A DNA stretch of 64,000 nucleotides from Begonia masoniana (lineage: Eukaryota > Streptophyta > Magnoliopsida > Cucurbitales > Begoniaceae), in NCBI GenBank assembly GCA_022432975.1, contig CM039505.1, positions 47,040,544-47,104,543 on the forward strand, read 5' to 3'. The translations under genes were made by a program, and so were the position numbers. The notes under the pieces are model-generated. The model ran no database searches. It saw only the letters and a program-made list of their open reading frames with translations, and was not told the origin of the DNA. Below are positions 12,421-23,997 of this stretch, piece by piece (the first letter of the stretch is position 1; the number at the start of each line of letters is the position of its first letter).

Positions 12421-13634
12421 TGTAACAACCCCCACACACCTCTTGGGCCGGGCCTCACCCCGCACCCAGGTCAGAGCAAGCTGTGCAGTCTCGGCAGGGC
12501 CCTGCCACGTGGCAGCCACACAGGCCCACCACGTGTACTCATGATCTTCTCCCACTACCTGGTTTAATGGGAGTTTTGCCTTCCCTGGGATTAGAACCCT
12601 AGCTCCCACGCTTCATAACCAAGGTTCACCATCCCAGGTACCACTTGAGCTAACTAGCTCAGTGGTACTCCTCATTCGTAGCCCAGGGACTTGTCCCTGA
12701 GGTCCTGGGTTCGAGTGGGGGGGGGGGGGGGGGGAAGGCAAAAACCCTCTTCAGGGAGAGGGAAGATAGTGAGTACACGTGGCGGACCTGTGTGGCTACC
12801 ACGTAGCAGCAGCCCATCGTGGGACCTGCACGACTTGGGCCTGCGGGAACGGGGTCTAGGTCGTTACAAAAAAGGCGCCTTTTTTGTAACGGCCCAGACC
12901 CGTTCCGCGGGCCCGAACTATTTTTGCCTTCCCCCCACCGACCCGGACCTCAGGGACAAGTACCTGGGCTAAGAATGAGGAGTACCACTGAGCCAGCTAG
13001 CTTTGTGGTACTCCTCATTCGTAGCCCAGGGACTTGTCCCTGAGGTCCTGGGTTCGAGTGGGGGGGGGGGGGGGGAAGGCAAAAACCCTCTTCAGGGAGA
13101 GGGAAGCATGAGTAACGTGGTTGGTTGGGATGAGTCCGCCACGTGGTAGTAGCCCATCGGTGGGACCTGCACGATTTGGGCCTGCGGGAAACTGGGTCTA
13201 GGTCGTTACAAAAAAGGCGCCTTTTTGTAACGGCCCAGACCGTTTCCGCGGGCCGAAACTGTGCAGGTCCCACGATGGGCTGCTGCCACGTCGTGGACTC
13301 AGTTCCAACCACGTGTACTCACGATCTTCCCTCTCCCTGCAGAGGATTTTTGCCTTCCCCCCCACTCGAACCCAGGACCTCAGGGACAAGTACCTGGGCT
13401 ACGAATGAGGAGTACCACTGAGCCAGCTAGCTTTGTGGTACTCCTCATTCGTAGCCCAGGTACTTGTCCCTGAGGTCCTGGGTTCGAGTTGGGGGGGGGG
13501 GAGGCAAAAACCCTCTGCAGGGAGAGGGAAGATCATGAGTACACGTGGTTGGGACTGAGTCCGCCACGTGGTAGTAGCCCATCGGTGGGACCTGCACGAT
13601 TCGGGCCCACGTGAACGGGGTCTGGGCCGTTACA
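12421..13634. repeat. Cluster of six alternately oriented tRNA-derived SINE-like units
   Basis: Six related units in alternating orientation: - (12421-12653), + (12654-12868), - (about 12870-12995, internally shortened), + (about 12996-13206), - (about 13225-13425), + (13426-13634). Each starts with a pol III A-box-like TAGCTCAGTGG or TGGCTCAGTGG, has a B-box-like GGTTCGAGT about 50 bp later (12655-12665 and 12708-12716 in unit 2; GGTTCTAATCC in unit 1), a G run, and ends with a ccgttaca/tcgttaca tail. Tail-to-tail junctions contain the palindrome gttacaaaaaaggcgcc; head-to-head junctions share gaggagtaccactgagcc. The whole cluster lies inside the dead copia gag. The tRNA origin is inferred from box spacing; the structure is directly visible. 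Confidence 0.75.
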
Positions 13635-14610
13635 CACTTTCATCATAGTTCTTATCCAAGTCACTAAAAGACTCATGTACCTCATTATCATTAGTCATGA
13701 AGCACATGTTTTCTACTTCTTCATCCTCAGATGATGTGTCTTCTCTTTTTTTTTTTTGTCTTTCTCTTTTTGTGAACTCTTTCCCTTACCATTTTCATTG
13801 TTTGAGAAGCTTGTTGAACTTCCATGTCATGAAAGCTATCTCCTCATCATCATCTTCTTATTTGATTCAACTTGATTCTTTGATGAGACTTTGATGAGAC
13901 CTATATCTTTCTTTTTTGAAACTTATTTCACATTCGTCTTCATTGTAATCTCGTGATTCGTTAGAGATCCAATTAGTTTCCCCATCTTTAGCACTATAAG
14001 GTTTTGTGCTTCTTGGATAATTTTCACTTTATGTTGTCAAGATCTTAGTAAACACCTGAGAATTTTTCTACAAACTTTTCGTTAGGGTAAGTTCTACAAA
14101 AGATTTCAAACCATTAGTAATGTTAATAAATCAAATAAACATTTGACCAATGACTTCATCATTATTCATAGAAAATAATAATATTCGTTGACTTGGTTTG
14201 TGTCTTCTCGTGTGACTTCAAGTAAATGTTAGATTTCAGATGCATTATCTCACTCTTATACTCTATTAAATTCATCTCTATTAAGAACACAATACAACAT
14301 GTTAATTGCTTTAGCGTTTAAGTATAATTTTGTTTATCGATGTCATTCAAAATCAAAAGGCAACCTAGACATATTCCTATTATTTTCAAATTTAATAGAA
14401 GTATAAGGTCCATTTTCTATTATGTGTGATCACAATCAATAAATTGAACATATACATTCTAGATTTTTAACACACATTATAATTGTCATTGAAAAATGGA
14501 AGTTTAGATATGGATTAACTTTCAACATACAATTAATTACATTAGAAGCCATTTATAAAATTTTAAATACAAATTTCTATAAACTTTTTAATCACAACTA
14601 AAGCTTAAGA
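13635..14610 (-). pseudogene. Copia gag N-terminal and middle part, broken
   Basis: Minus-strand gag upstream of the SINE cluster. Recognisable pieces are the UBN2 tail near 13960-14050 (KIIQEAQNLIVLKM, then IGSLTNHEITMKTN), a lysine-rich linker (about 13740-13800), and the acidic stretch TSSEDEEVENMCFMTNDNEV at about 13675-13735. The frame changes several times. It continues on the other side of the SINE cluster (11244-12420) and begins just inside the primer site at 14614. Confidence 0.7.
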
Positions 14611-14613
14611 CCA

Positions 14614-14625
14614 ATTCTGATACTA
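14614..14625 (-). other. Degenerate primer-binding site
   Basis: Minus strand TAGTATCAGAAT, against the TGGTATCAGAGC consensus (three mismatches). It sits a few bases inside the LTR start at about 14629 and upstream of gag, so its position supports the call despite the decay. Confidence 0.55.
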
Positions 14626-14628
14626 ATT

Positions 14629-15672
14629 CTAGGATTGATATAACCTAAAAGGGGAGTGAATTAAGTTTTCTAAATTTTTTGTGTGATTAAATATCTTTAT
14701 AGTTTGTTAACTTAACCTATCTATTTTCTCTCTTGTTTGATAAGTTATTTCATATCCAAGCAAGAAATAACAATAATGAGAGAGAGAGAACAAACAAGTT
14801 TGTTAACGCCATTTGGCCAAACTACTTATGTCAGCCTTCCAAAGCTCTTCATTGAAGATTTTTTTTCAATAACCTTTTCGGTTACAATAGATTGATCTTC
14901 TAAGTATCAATCAAACCTTATAATGACTTTTCATGAGCGTCACCTTCTTTCGTTATGCAAACACAAATATAAGGTTTGAAGATTTGAAGTACAATAACCT
15001 AACACTCTCAAGAACATATAATTTCAAGTGTATGAGTAGTATAGTTTAGATTTTTTGCTCAAGATTGAATACTCAAATGATTGTAAGTAAACGGGCAACA
15101 CTTAGGTAAGTATATTTTGGTAAATTTGACAGTGGAGAGTACTTTTGTATATAAACCTTTAAAATTCTCGAGATCCAATCAGCCACATCGACAAAGCAGT
15201 CAACCCCTTCATGAATCATTGTGAAGATTTATGAAGTGAAAGATTCCATGTGTATCTTTCGGTTGACTGAGATGTATACATCATGATCATAATTTCAAAT
15301 TACAGTCTATAACGAGTGCTTTCGGGTCTACCACCATGGTCGACCACTTCATAGTCCAGTCAACCACTTCTGAATGTTTCAGAAAACTTGATGCTCTCAG
15401 GAGTTTTTTTGGATAACTTACGTCTGGTACTAGTCGATCGCTCAACCTATTTTGGTTCCGATTGTTTTTCATATAAAACCTACTTTGGCCTTGACTGCAT
15501 AGACTTACCAAATACATTAAAACTTCAAAATACTCATTTTAAAGGTATTTTCACTAGGACAACTATATATAAACTCATAATTAAATTCTTCATATAAAAG
15601 CCTCTAATTTCAAATTTTCAATTACTTACGATCATAATCAAAACAATTGAGCTCAATCCCTATTAAACTAAC
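14629..15672 (-). mobile_element. 5' LTR of the decayed copia element
   Basis: Starts tctaggattgatat (TG worn to TC), then 'aaaaggggagtgaattaag', comparable to 'aagagggggggtgaattaga' at the start of the LTR at 15839. It carries the 'ttaacgccatttggccaaac...tatgtcagcc' block of this copia group and ends near 'ccctattaaactaac'. Length about 1.04 kb. The primer site adjoins its inner end. Confidence 0.6.
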
Positions 15673-15838
15673 GCTTCTTGGAGTCAAAATTTTCATCAGC
15701 CTTCTCTAGTGTTATTTTCTTACAACCTTAAACCGATTAGATCATTTCTCTTGAAGAGAACTTGTCTCTGTTTTATCCTCTAAATTAGTTTAGAGATGAA
15801 TGTAATGAGACCTTATTAAGTTTCATAGTAGAATATAA

Positions 15839-17408
15839 TGTAGGATCGTATTGTCTAAGAGGGGGGGTGAATTAGACTAATTAAAAATTATTAACTTAAT
15901 CTAAACCTTTTCTCTCTTCTATGCAATTACCAAATTAACAGCAAACATACAGGCAATAAACAAAGTAAAAGATAGAGAGAAATTTGACACCGTAGTTTTT
16001 AACGTGGTTCGGCCAAATTTGCCTACGTCCACGCTCCAAGGCTCCCCCTTGAAGATTCTTTTCTTCTCCTCACGAGAAAACAAGATTGAACTTCCCGGGC
16101 GTCGATCTACAGCCTTACAACTCTGGATTGAACTTCACGGGCGTCAATCCACTGCCTTTACACTTTGATTGATCTTCATGGGCATCAATCACAGCCTTTT
16201 ACAATTTTACAAATAAGAATATTGAGCACAAATGCTACACTCTCTCAAAGAGATAAATCTCAAGTTCAGAGGCAGAGAGAGAGGTATATCAGAAAATACA
16301 GAGTAGTGCTAAATATTTGCTCGTTAGGATTCAAAGATAAATTCAGCAAAAAAATTCTTTCTCCCGAGCTTCTTTTTCCCTTATATACTCTGTCTGTTAT
16401 GGGCTTCAGTCCTTTAGGGCTTCTCATCTGAATATGGAAATTTATGACCGTTGGAGAAGCATCCATACATAGATAGCTAGCCATTGCGTTCTGGAGTCGC
16501 TTTCATTCTTTCGCCATTAATGATCTAGAATTAAGGCTCTGGATGAGTATCGCTATCGCTTCGCAGTCTTTTTAAATATTTGGCGGAAGATACTGTTCAG
16601 TGGTGGATGTAGGTGGTCAACGTCACTTTCCTCTGCACGTAGATGTAATTCTTTGTTATGCAGGCAGAAGATACTATTCACCGGTAGACGTTGCCTTTGA
16701 AGACCAGTGGTGGATGTTGTCTTTGAAAATCCAGCGGTGGATTTTGCCTTTGAAATTTCAGCAATGGATGTCTTCAGAAGTTACTGTTCAGCGGTAGAAG
16801 TCTCTTTTGAAATACCAGCGGTAGAAGTAAGCTTTGGAAGACTCTGCCAGCGGTGGATGTAGAACTTTGTTGTTTAGCTTAGCGGTGGATGTCTTAGGAA
16901 GACTCTGCCATCCGCAGATGTATACTTTGTCGTTTAGCTAGCGGTGGATGTAAAATTTAGAAGACTTTGTCGTTTAGCTAGCGGTGGATGTAAACTTTGG
17001 AAGACTTTGTCGTTTAGCTAGCGGTGGATGTAAACTTTGGAAGACTTTTTCGTTTAGCTAGCGGTGGATGTAAACTTTGGAAGACGTTGTCGTTTAGCTA
17101 GCGGTGGATGTAAACTTTGGAAGACTTTGTCGTTTAGCTAGCGGTGGAAGTCTTTTCTTCTACATCGGTGGATATGCAATATTTCATCAGTTTTAGCCCT
17201 GTTTTGCTATCACACCCTAAACACTTAACAGATTTGTTAGACAACTAAAATACCCTTTTCAAAGGGCATTTCCACTGAAAATTTAGAGACATATATATGG
17301 AGGTCAATATTTAATTTATTAATCAATTTATCAATCTCATATATTTAACTTAATCAAATTACACATCATCAAAAACATCGTTAGACTTAAACATTATTTA
17401 AGTCAACA
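15839..17408 (-). mobile_element. Probable solo copia LTR
   Basis: Begins TGTAGGATCGTATTG and ends AAGTCAACA, with no internal coding sequence or primer site beside it. Flanks are TATAA (15834-15838) and CATAA (17409-17413), a 4-of-5 match to a target duplication. It carries the family block 'ttaacgtggttcggcc' near 16000. Orientation (minus) is inferred from similarity with the LTR at 14629-15672. A 40-bp minisatellite occupies the distal third. Length 1570 bp. Confidence 0.65.
16929..17155. repeat. 40-bp minisatellite inside the solo copia LTR
   Basis: Unit gtcgtttagctagcggtgga + tgtaaactttggaagacttt (40 bp), about five full copies plus a partial one, with only single-base differences. Looser copies of the core gcggtggatgt extend back to about 16600, so the array looks grown from an LTR-internal motif. 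Confidence 0.9.
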
Positions 17409-17755
17409 CATAATACGTTATAGTGCTCTCTACTTATTTTCACAGTGTACGTGATATCTTTACTTAATTTCCTAACTAGACAACGTATTTTTATGATTTT
17501 TTAACAAAAGGATATGTCTAATTGTCTAACCATCCCTAAGAAATCGATACTAATTCAATCACTTGTTAATTTCTTAAAGCTTTCACTCTCCACCATCAAG
17601 CACTAACAAAAGCTACATTATTATTGTAGCCGATTAAACAAATGACAATGTCCACAAAACTAATTTCTTCTTCATTCCTTTATTTCTCGGTTGGCCATCT
17701 AAGGTACAATGTAGTTGTTGTCTCTTTTCACATCTCCTATCACCTTCTCATTTTT
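17409..17755. other. Intergenic spacer between solo LTR and MULE
   Basis: AT-rich sequence. I see no gene, RNA or repeat boundary in it. Confidence 0.5.
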
Positions 17756-17867
17756 TTAGAGTAATTATCAATTTAAACCTTGTACATTATGAGTACCAGT
17801 AACCACTATCTCGTACTTTAAATTTCATTAATTTAAATTCTGTATTTTGAAACTGTTCTCAATTTGA

Positions 17868-18185
17868 ACCTCAAAGTATGTGGTTGATTTGACACACCCC
17901 CTAAACTAACAATCCTACAATCACACCTTAAACTATTCAAAATGTAACAAATCAAACCCTGGTGGAAGGCCAATCACTTCCCGTTCTGAATTTACTCATA
18001 GAATGGGAGGTCGATCTAAATTGAATGGCTCGATGTTCTATCTAGTGCTAACGTGGCACTGAACATATTGGGGGGGTCAATTTAGGGGGTGGAGATTTCC
18101 CGTTCAACGTGTAGTGCACGTGATTTAAGAATAAGGGTTTTTCCCCCGGAACGGCCCTCCGTTCTCTGCCTCCTCCCTTTTAGGG
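17868..18185. repeat. MULE left terminal inverted repeat, part 1
   Basis: This stretch is the inverse of about 26400-26745: shared phrases include tttgaacctcaaagtatg, aatgtaacaaatcaaaccct and cagtgccacgt (other strand). It resumes at 19927 after the solo LTR. Short tandem variants of 'atcaatttaaaccttgtac' precede it at 17763-17860. Confidence 0.7.
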
Positions 18186-19926
18186 TGTTGCGAAAAATCG
18201 TATACGCAAGTGCACGTGTCGCAAAAGTAATAAAGTGTGTATTAAGTACGAGTGTCGATCCCACGAGGAATAATTATGTTAAAAGTTGAATATCTAATTT
18301 CTAGTTTAATTTGAAAAGAAACAATAAATTTAGTGATTTGGATTTTTAAAACTAAAATAATTCAAATAAAATAAGTGAACAATTTAAATAAAATATTCTA
18401 AAATAAAGAAGTAAGATTATATATTGAGAAAATCCAGGGTTCCGATTTCACTTAGCTAATCCTATTTATCAGACCTAATTCAAATAGTTAAATCTTATTC
18501 CTTCGTGTTGATGGTAATTTCACGGAAATATTCATTAATCTCTCTCGAGCAAAAACAAACTTATTCAATTAACGAATTATCACCTCTCGGTCTCTAATCC
18601 TGAGAATTAATTGAATACATTAAGAACAAGAAATTATACTACCACATGAACGCATTAGCTATCTCTAGTCTAACATCCTTTTCATGGCAAACTATTCAGT
18701 GCACGGTTAAATTCTCCGCTCTCGCATCCCGAATCAACCCTAAAGTTCTTAGTTTTGGTGATCAATCAAACCTAAGTATTACGTTCAGAATAATTTACTC
18801 AACACAGAAAAGGAAAAGAGAATTAAATACTCGAATCAAGAAAAATAAATAATCATAGCAAAAGTTACGTCGAAACCCTAGAACTAGAAATTTAGTTCAT
18901 GATAAAAATAAGATAAACAATAAATATAATAAAAGTAAACATGTTTTTAGTGATTTTAATAAAAGAGAAAAGAAATTAAAGAAATTGTAAATATTTAAAA
19001 AGTCCTTCTCTGTTGTTGAAAATCCCTCCAGCGCTGTTCTGTAAAATTGCTGCTCGCCGATAGCTGATCTCGCTTCAATCGTCGGATTTGCTGCGCTGAA
19101 GACCGAGTCCGAGCTCGCCTGAATCCGCCGACTTCCTCGCCTCTGCCGAAGTTCTCCAAGTCGCAGACTCTCAATCGCCGCTCGCAAAGTTGCCGACAGA
19201 GAATGCCCCCCCCCGGTTTTCCAGAACAGAGCTCTCTTTTTATATATTTCAGAATCCCCCTGCGGCCTTTCTTTTCTTTAGGTTTAATTCTTCCTCTCTC
19301 TCCAAATCAATGGCTTTGATTATTTCTTTCTCCGTTAACGGCATAGATTAACTAAGTGATCTTTCCAAATTGCCATTGATTATTTCTTTCCTTTGCTGGA
19401 ATATGTGGCTATGTTTGTTGATTCTTCTTCCTTTTCTATGCATGGCGATCGATCTCTGGATAACATAGAAATCGATCGCTGCTGCCTTTAGATGTAGATG
19501 TGGATGTGTGTGGCGATCGATCTCTGCAATTCATAGAGATCGATCGCTGCCTTCAAATCTGTACGTGGCGATCGATCTCTGCAATTCATGGAGATCGATT
19601 GCCATGTGTGTTTGGCGCAAGGTTGCTTCTCCTGTTGACATGTACAGCAATCGATTACTGTGTATTTGGCGCAAGGTTGCTGCATCTCATGCACATTCAG
19701 TCGCTGATTTTTCTTCAAATTATACGGCGACCGATTTGACCAATTGATCGCCTCATCTTCTGTCTTCAAACTTCTCTTTTCTTTTCTTAATTTATTTTCT
19801 GCCACGTTTTAGTTAAAATTCTGCACACTTACACAAAATATATCAAACTCTTTCAAATGTTTGAGAAAAACTTATCAAATCAAATCCAGAAAGTATAAAT
19901 AAGTGTGTAAAAATACACACTTATCA
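18186..19926. mobile_element. Solo LTR with perfect 5-bp target duplication (TAGGG)
   Basis: Starts TGTTGCGAAAAATCG and ends ACACACTTATCA. The 5 bases before it (18181-18185) and after it (19927-19931) are both TAGGG, and removing it restores a continuous MULE arm (cctcccttttaggg / gttctcgagaacggg). Length 1741 bp, no coding sequence or primer site. The phrase 'gtgtcgatcccacgagga' near 18250 recurs, as I recall, in plant LTRs. Superfamily not determined. Confidence 0.85.
19445..19745. repeat. Repeated GCGATCGATC hairpin units inside the solo LTR
   Basis: Three copies of an imperfect palindrome with arms GCGATCGATCTCT and AGAGATCGATCGC around a 'gcaattcat' loop (about 19445, 19513, 19567), followed by diverged halves ('gcaatcgattact', 'ggcgaccgattt'). 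'ttggcgcaaggttgctt' is also duplicated (near 19611 and 19667). Could fold as consecutive hairpins in RNA. Confidence 0.75.
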
Positions 19927-20100
19927 TAGGGGTTCTCGAGAACGGGAGGTCCCCGCTCCGGAACGACCCATCAATCTTAACCTAATTTTTGGGGCGTCAT
20001 GGGAATAAGAGGTCCTCGCCCCAGAATGACCTTCCGATGACAAGTATTTTGCTTAAAACGGGGAGGGGAGGGGAGGGGAGGGGGGGGGGGGGGGGGGGTC
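19927..20100. repeat. MULE left terminal inverted repeat, part 2, ending in a G-rich run
   Basis: Continues the arm with 'gttctcgagaacgggaggtcc' type phrases, whose inverse lies at 25810-26420. It ends with four ggggaggggagggg-type units and an uninterrupted G run just before 20100. The mirror run in the right arm is a C run at about 25788-25811. Confidence 0.65.
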
Positions 20101-20218
20101 GATTCCTAACACTATATAAGAAAACAACCCTCTATTCCCACCTTTCAACTCGCAAAATTCCTAAAACCTTGACACTATTTTCCTACTTTGAAAAATTTTC
20201 TCCGTATTAGCGACATCG

Positions 20219-22348
20219 ATGGATTCTATTTCGAATAGATCGATTAATTTAGATGAGAAAACAACTTGTGATGCTACTATGGACTGATATTTGTACTCAA
20301 CACCCATATACGGTGATCTTCGGGCATTCGATCACCTAGAAGGTAATGAAAAGTAGAAGTGTATTCGACCTCGAAAACTCTAGACGATGATCTTTTTACA
20401 CCGGTCAACTTGGAGGATGATTAAGTGGAAAGCATAATGGTAAGGGATGAAATTTCAATGAGATTTTATCCAAGGAAAACATATGGTTATTTAAAGGCAA
20501 TTAGAGAAGAAATAGTAGAATATACTTTGAATAATGGTTATGGGATCAAATTCATTAAAAGTGAATCTCGACGACTAACGACAGTGTGCAAAGACAGAAG
20601 TGATTGGCGATTGTAGGGTGAAGATGCAAAACGAGATTACGTTTTAAATAAAGAGTTTCAACAATTCTCACAACTGTTCAAGAAAAATTGAAAATCGACA
20701 CGCTACTGCAAAATGAGTGGCAAATCATTATTTGACTAAGTTCAAAAGTCAACCTACGTGAGAAATTTCTTCCATTATCAAGATAGTGAGGAAGGATTTG
20801 AATGTCAACATTACACTAAGTCTTGCTAGAAGGGCAATAAAAGAAGCTCAAAAACTTAATGAAGGGAAGAGCGACGAATCATACATGCTATTGTGGTCAT
20901 ACGCAGAAGAAATACGTAGATTATTACGTGTAGCACATTGGGCCTATAGAATTACTTGGTTGGCTCTGCCGATAATGAGTCATGTGTATTCGAAAGAATG
21001 TATGCTGCGTGCAAGGCAGGTTTGATGCAGTGTGGTAGACCTATTATCTGTTTGGAGGACTATCTTCTAAAGGGCTTGTGTCCCGACCAATTCTGATAGC
21101 CGTCAAGATTGATGGCAACGATAAAATATATCTCGTTGCTATTGCCAATGTCGAAGCAGAGTATATGGACTCATGGACGTGATTTTTTAAATTATTGAAG
21201 GAAGAGCTATAGACTGACTCGAGACGGATCGACAAAAGGTACAATGCATTTCTGATTTTTTTTTCTTCAAATATTGAGGCGTTGTGGTAGTTATATTATT
21301 TTATGTTGACTCTGTTGTTATTTCAAATATCAGGATTGTTGCCTGCTGTGCAACATGAGTTAATGTCAGCCCAACACTACTACTGCCTCTCACATATGTA
21401 CGCAAATTTCAAAAACTAATTTTTGGGATAGAGTATATAGAGATGCAATGTAGAATGCGACCAGGGCAACCACAACTTCTTATTTCGAGAGAGAAATGAG
21501 GAACCTATATTAGATTAGCCCGGATGTCCATGCATATCTTCAAGACATAAACCCAAGATATTGGGCTAGTCATGTAGTTTCTTCGATCCCAAGTGTGAAC
21601 AAGGATTAAATAATGTATGTGAGTCATTCAATACAATTATATTACCTGTAAAAAACAATTCAATTCTGACCATGTTCGAGATGATCCGAAACTACTTGAT
21701 GACTAGGATTGTGAAAAAATATAAGAAGTTGGCTTCGTCAACAGACGTCTTGTGTCCCCAGATAAGAAAAAAGCTTGTGAAGGTAAAATGTGCAGCTCAA
21801 AATTGTAGCCCTATATTTGCATGAGCTGGACGATTTAAGATTAACTACGACAACAAACAATATGTTATCGATGTGAGTATATGTGTGTGCAGCTATTACA
21901 GGTGAGAGATTACTGGAATTTCGTGTGTCCATTCCATTTTGTGCATTCATTTCATGTAACTAGCACCGGAAAATTATGTTCATAAATATTATCATCTGGG
22001 ACTTATCTGCAGATGTACTCACACTTTATTCATCCATTTAGTGGTCAACACAAATGGCCATCCGTAAAAAATATGTAGCAAATCCTTTCACCCGTAAGAA
22101 AGCACCAACATAGTAGGCTGAAGAAGAAAAGAGTGCGAGATATCAATGAGCCGCCAAGTATAACAATTACTAGAAAGAGCTAAACTATGTCATGTGGTAT
22201 ATGTCGGCGTCAGGGATATAATAGTCGCACTTGTCTTGATAAGGGATCCACTTCAGGCACTACTTTCGCTTCTGCTTCGCAAGATACATTTATGGGTTTC
22301 CACATATTTGACAGGACACAGATACATTTCAACACATTTCACTTATAA
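20219..22348 (+). pseudogene. MULE transposase (MuDR type), broken
   Basis: From the ATG at 20219 the frame is soon interrupted. Domains in order: the MuDR plant-transposase region (FYPRKTYGYLKAIREEIVEY, then NNGYGIKFIKSESRRLTTVC) at 20460-20615; the MULE transposase core at 21020-21240, in pieces ('GRPIIxL', 'AVKIDGNDKIYLVAIAIVEA'); then 'CEQGLNNVCESFNTIILP' near 21595 and a conserved stretch to 21900; and a C-terminal region with 'RVRDINEPPSITITRK' and a zinc-knuckle-like CGICRRQGYNSRTC near 22200, where the usual His is Tyr. Many frameshifts and stops. It would have cut and moved the MULE; here it cannot. Confidence 0.8.
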
Positions 22349-22765
22349 ATACACTTTAATTATTTTCTAATATAGTTTTTTTATTTATATACATGAATCT
22401 TCTATTTTCGGCCGAGTAAAATTTATGACTATTCAGATTGTAATTTATGTATTTATTATAGCGTGTAATTTATCTAATTATTATAATGAGATTAAGTTGT
22501 AAATTTGGATAGAATTTATTTTGTTTTATGACTTCTTCATAAATAGTTTCAAGCAATTCTTGCGTATTCAAATCACAATTGCATAACCCAAAGCCAGATC
22601 TAGATAATTAAGTACAACCATAGGGTAAAAATATTAAGTAAAGTACAACCATACACCATATAATATAAACTAAATGATAAACATAAACTAAAGTTACAAA
22701 CCAAACCTAAAATTACAAGCATAAATTAAAAGTTACAAAAAACGAAATATAAAAAATAAAATAAA
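22349..22765. other. Spacer between transposase and the minus-strand MULE gene
   Basis: AT-rich region inside the MULE, convergent between the + transposase and the - gene, with repeated 'aaactaaagttacaa' phrases (22680-22740). It would contain both 3' ends. No coding potential seen. Confidence 0.5.
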
Positions 22766-23997
22766 CTACGATGGGACATCGTCGTCATCTCGCTTCACCC
22801 AATCTATGAGGGTTTTCCTCAGTTCTCTTTGGGACTCAACTAGCTCTCTATGTGACATAGTGAGCTTCTCGACTCTGCCTACGAGAAACTTTACTCTCTG
22901 CTCCATACTGTCCCATGTACTAGCCGTGCGGGGGAACAATGGTTGTGTGGTGGCGTTCTCCGTATGATCATCTGCAGAGGTAGAGGCTCCCTGATCTCCC
23001 TTGAACATCCAAATATCATTGCCTTCAACTAGGTCCATTCGAATCAAATGAAGCCTATCAAATATATCGCTGAATCTCTGAGCTCTCATCTGCTCTCCAA
23101 TCGGTAGTTGAATCCGAGCTCTCTCGACGATCTTCTGAATCAACATGTCGTACGACAGATTCTTGTTGCACGTCTGACCAATCTCATGCATGCGACCTAA
23201 AATCACAAAGCTAGGGTCGAACATCTTCCTGCTATATAGCTTCTCCATCACATAAAGATCCATGCAGCTCACGAGATCTTTATGTTCATCCTGAGGTAGA
23301 ATGGTATAGGTTATTAGATTGTGAATAACCCGACTCTGATGTTCAAATCCCTGGATATAAGCTTCACAAATCCTACGATGTTAGGATTTCGATGAATTTC
23401 TCTAAGGAAGTTAAGTCTCTCAGCTGATCTGAAAAAAACAAAATTTTAGGAAGCATAATAGTATCTCTCCACCTCAAACCCTTCTCCCGAAAACCCGAAC
23501 AATTTATTAACCATCTCTAGAGGTATAATAATCTCTGTACTAAGGATGCAAGTCTTCAAACATCTTGCCCTTCTGGTAGAGGTCAAGTTTGCATAAAACA
23601 AGTGAACAATTTACTCGCACCTATCGCTCCTCAATCCATACACCCGTATAGAGCAATTTTGTCGAATATCTAATTAATTTCAAATGACTCCAAACCTCTA
23701 AAGTTGACGGTTTTCAAATGAATAATCGAGCGGTTTGACATATCCTTCTCAAACTACTCCTGACACATCTGATTTCAAAATTAAGTAGAAGTATTCTCAA
23801 TTGGCAGTCGTCGCGCTTGAGACAGAGAACCTTGGGAAAACAGTGCTAGGTTTGTTGGACCTATTTGAAAGGGTCCTCATTGTGATGACGATGGGTGATT
23901 TGGCGGAGCACGTTCCAAACCTCTTTGTGGTGAGGCGGCCTTCCGTTTTATCATCAATTTCGGAGTCATTTAGGCAGAATTTGACGATTTAGCTCGA
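22766..23997 (-). pseudogene. Plant-transposon-domain (Transposase_32-like) gene, copy A, broken
   Basis: The 168-aa open C-terminal part (22766-23272) begins in the domain (MSCMDLYVMEKLYSRKMFDP, 'FVILGRMHEIGQT', 'LSYDMLIQKIVERARIQLP') and ends in a coiled-coil-like stretch (RVEKLTMSHRELVESQRELRK) and an acidic tail. Upstream on the minus strand, reading through frameshifts, sequence like 'HLFYANLTSTRRA' and an N-terminal 'RRLTTKRFGTCSAKSP' region continues to about 23997. The family resembles the 'putative plant transposon protein' domain common in MULEs and gypsy elements; no biochemical role is established. Copy B lies 1404 bp away in direct orientation. Confidence 0.65.

Noticed and set aside
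12655..12716. A/B-box pair that could be a tRNA gene
   Set aside because: No acceptor-stem pairing or anticodon arm could be seen, and six diverged copies with extended 3' bodies fit SINE-like repeats better.
12691..13473. Several ORFs of 63-120 codons on both strands
   Set aside because: All lie in the SINE-like inverted units, share the same peptides by repetition, and depend on homopolymer length.
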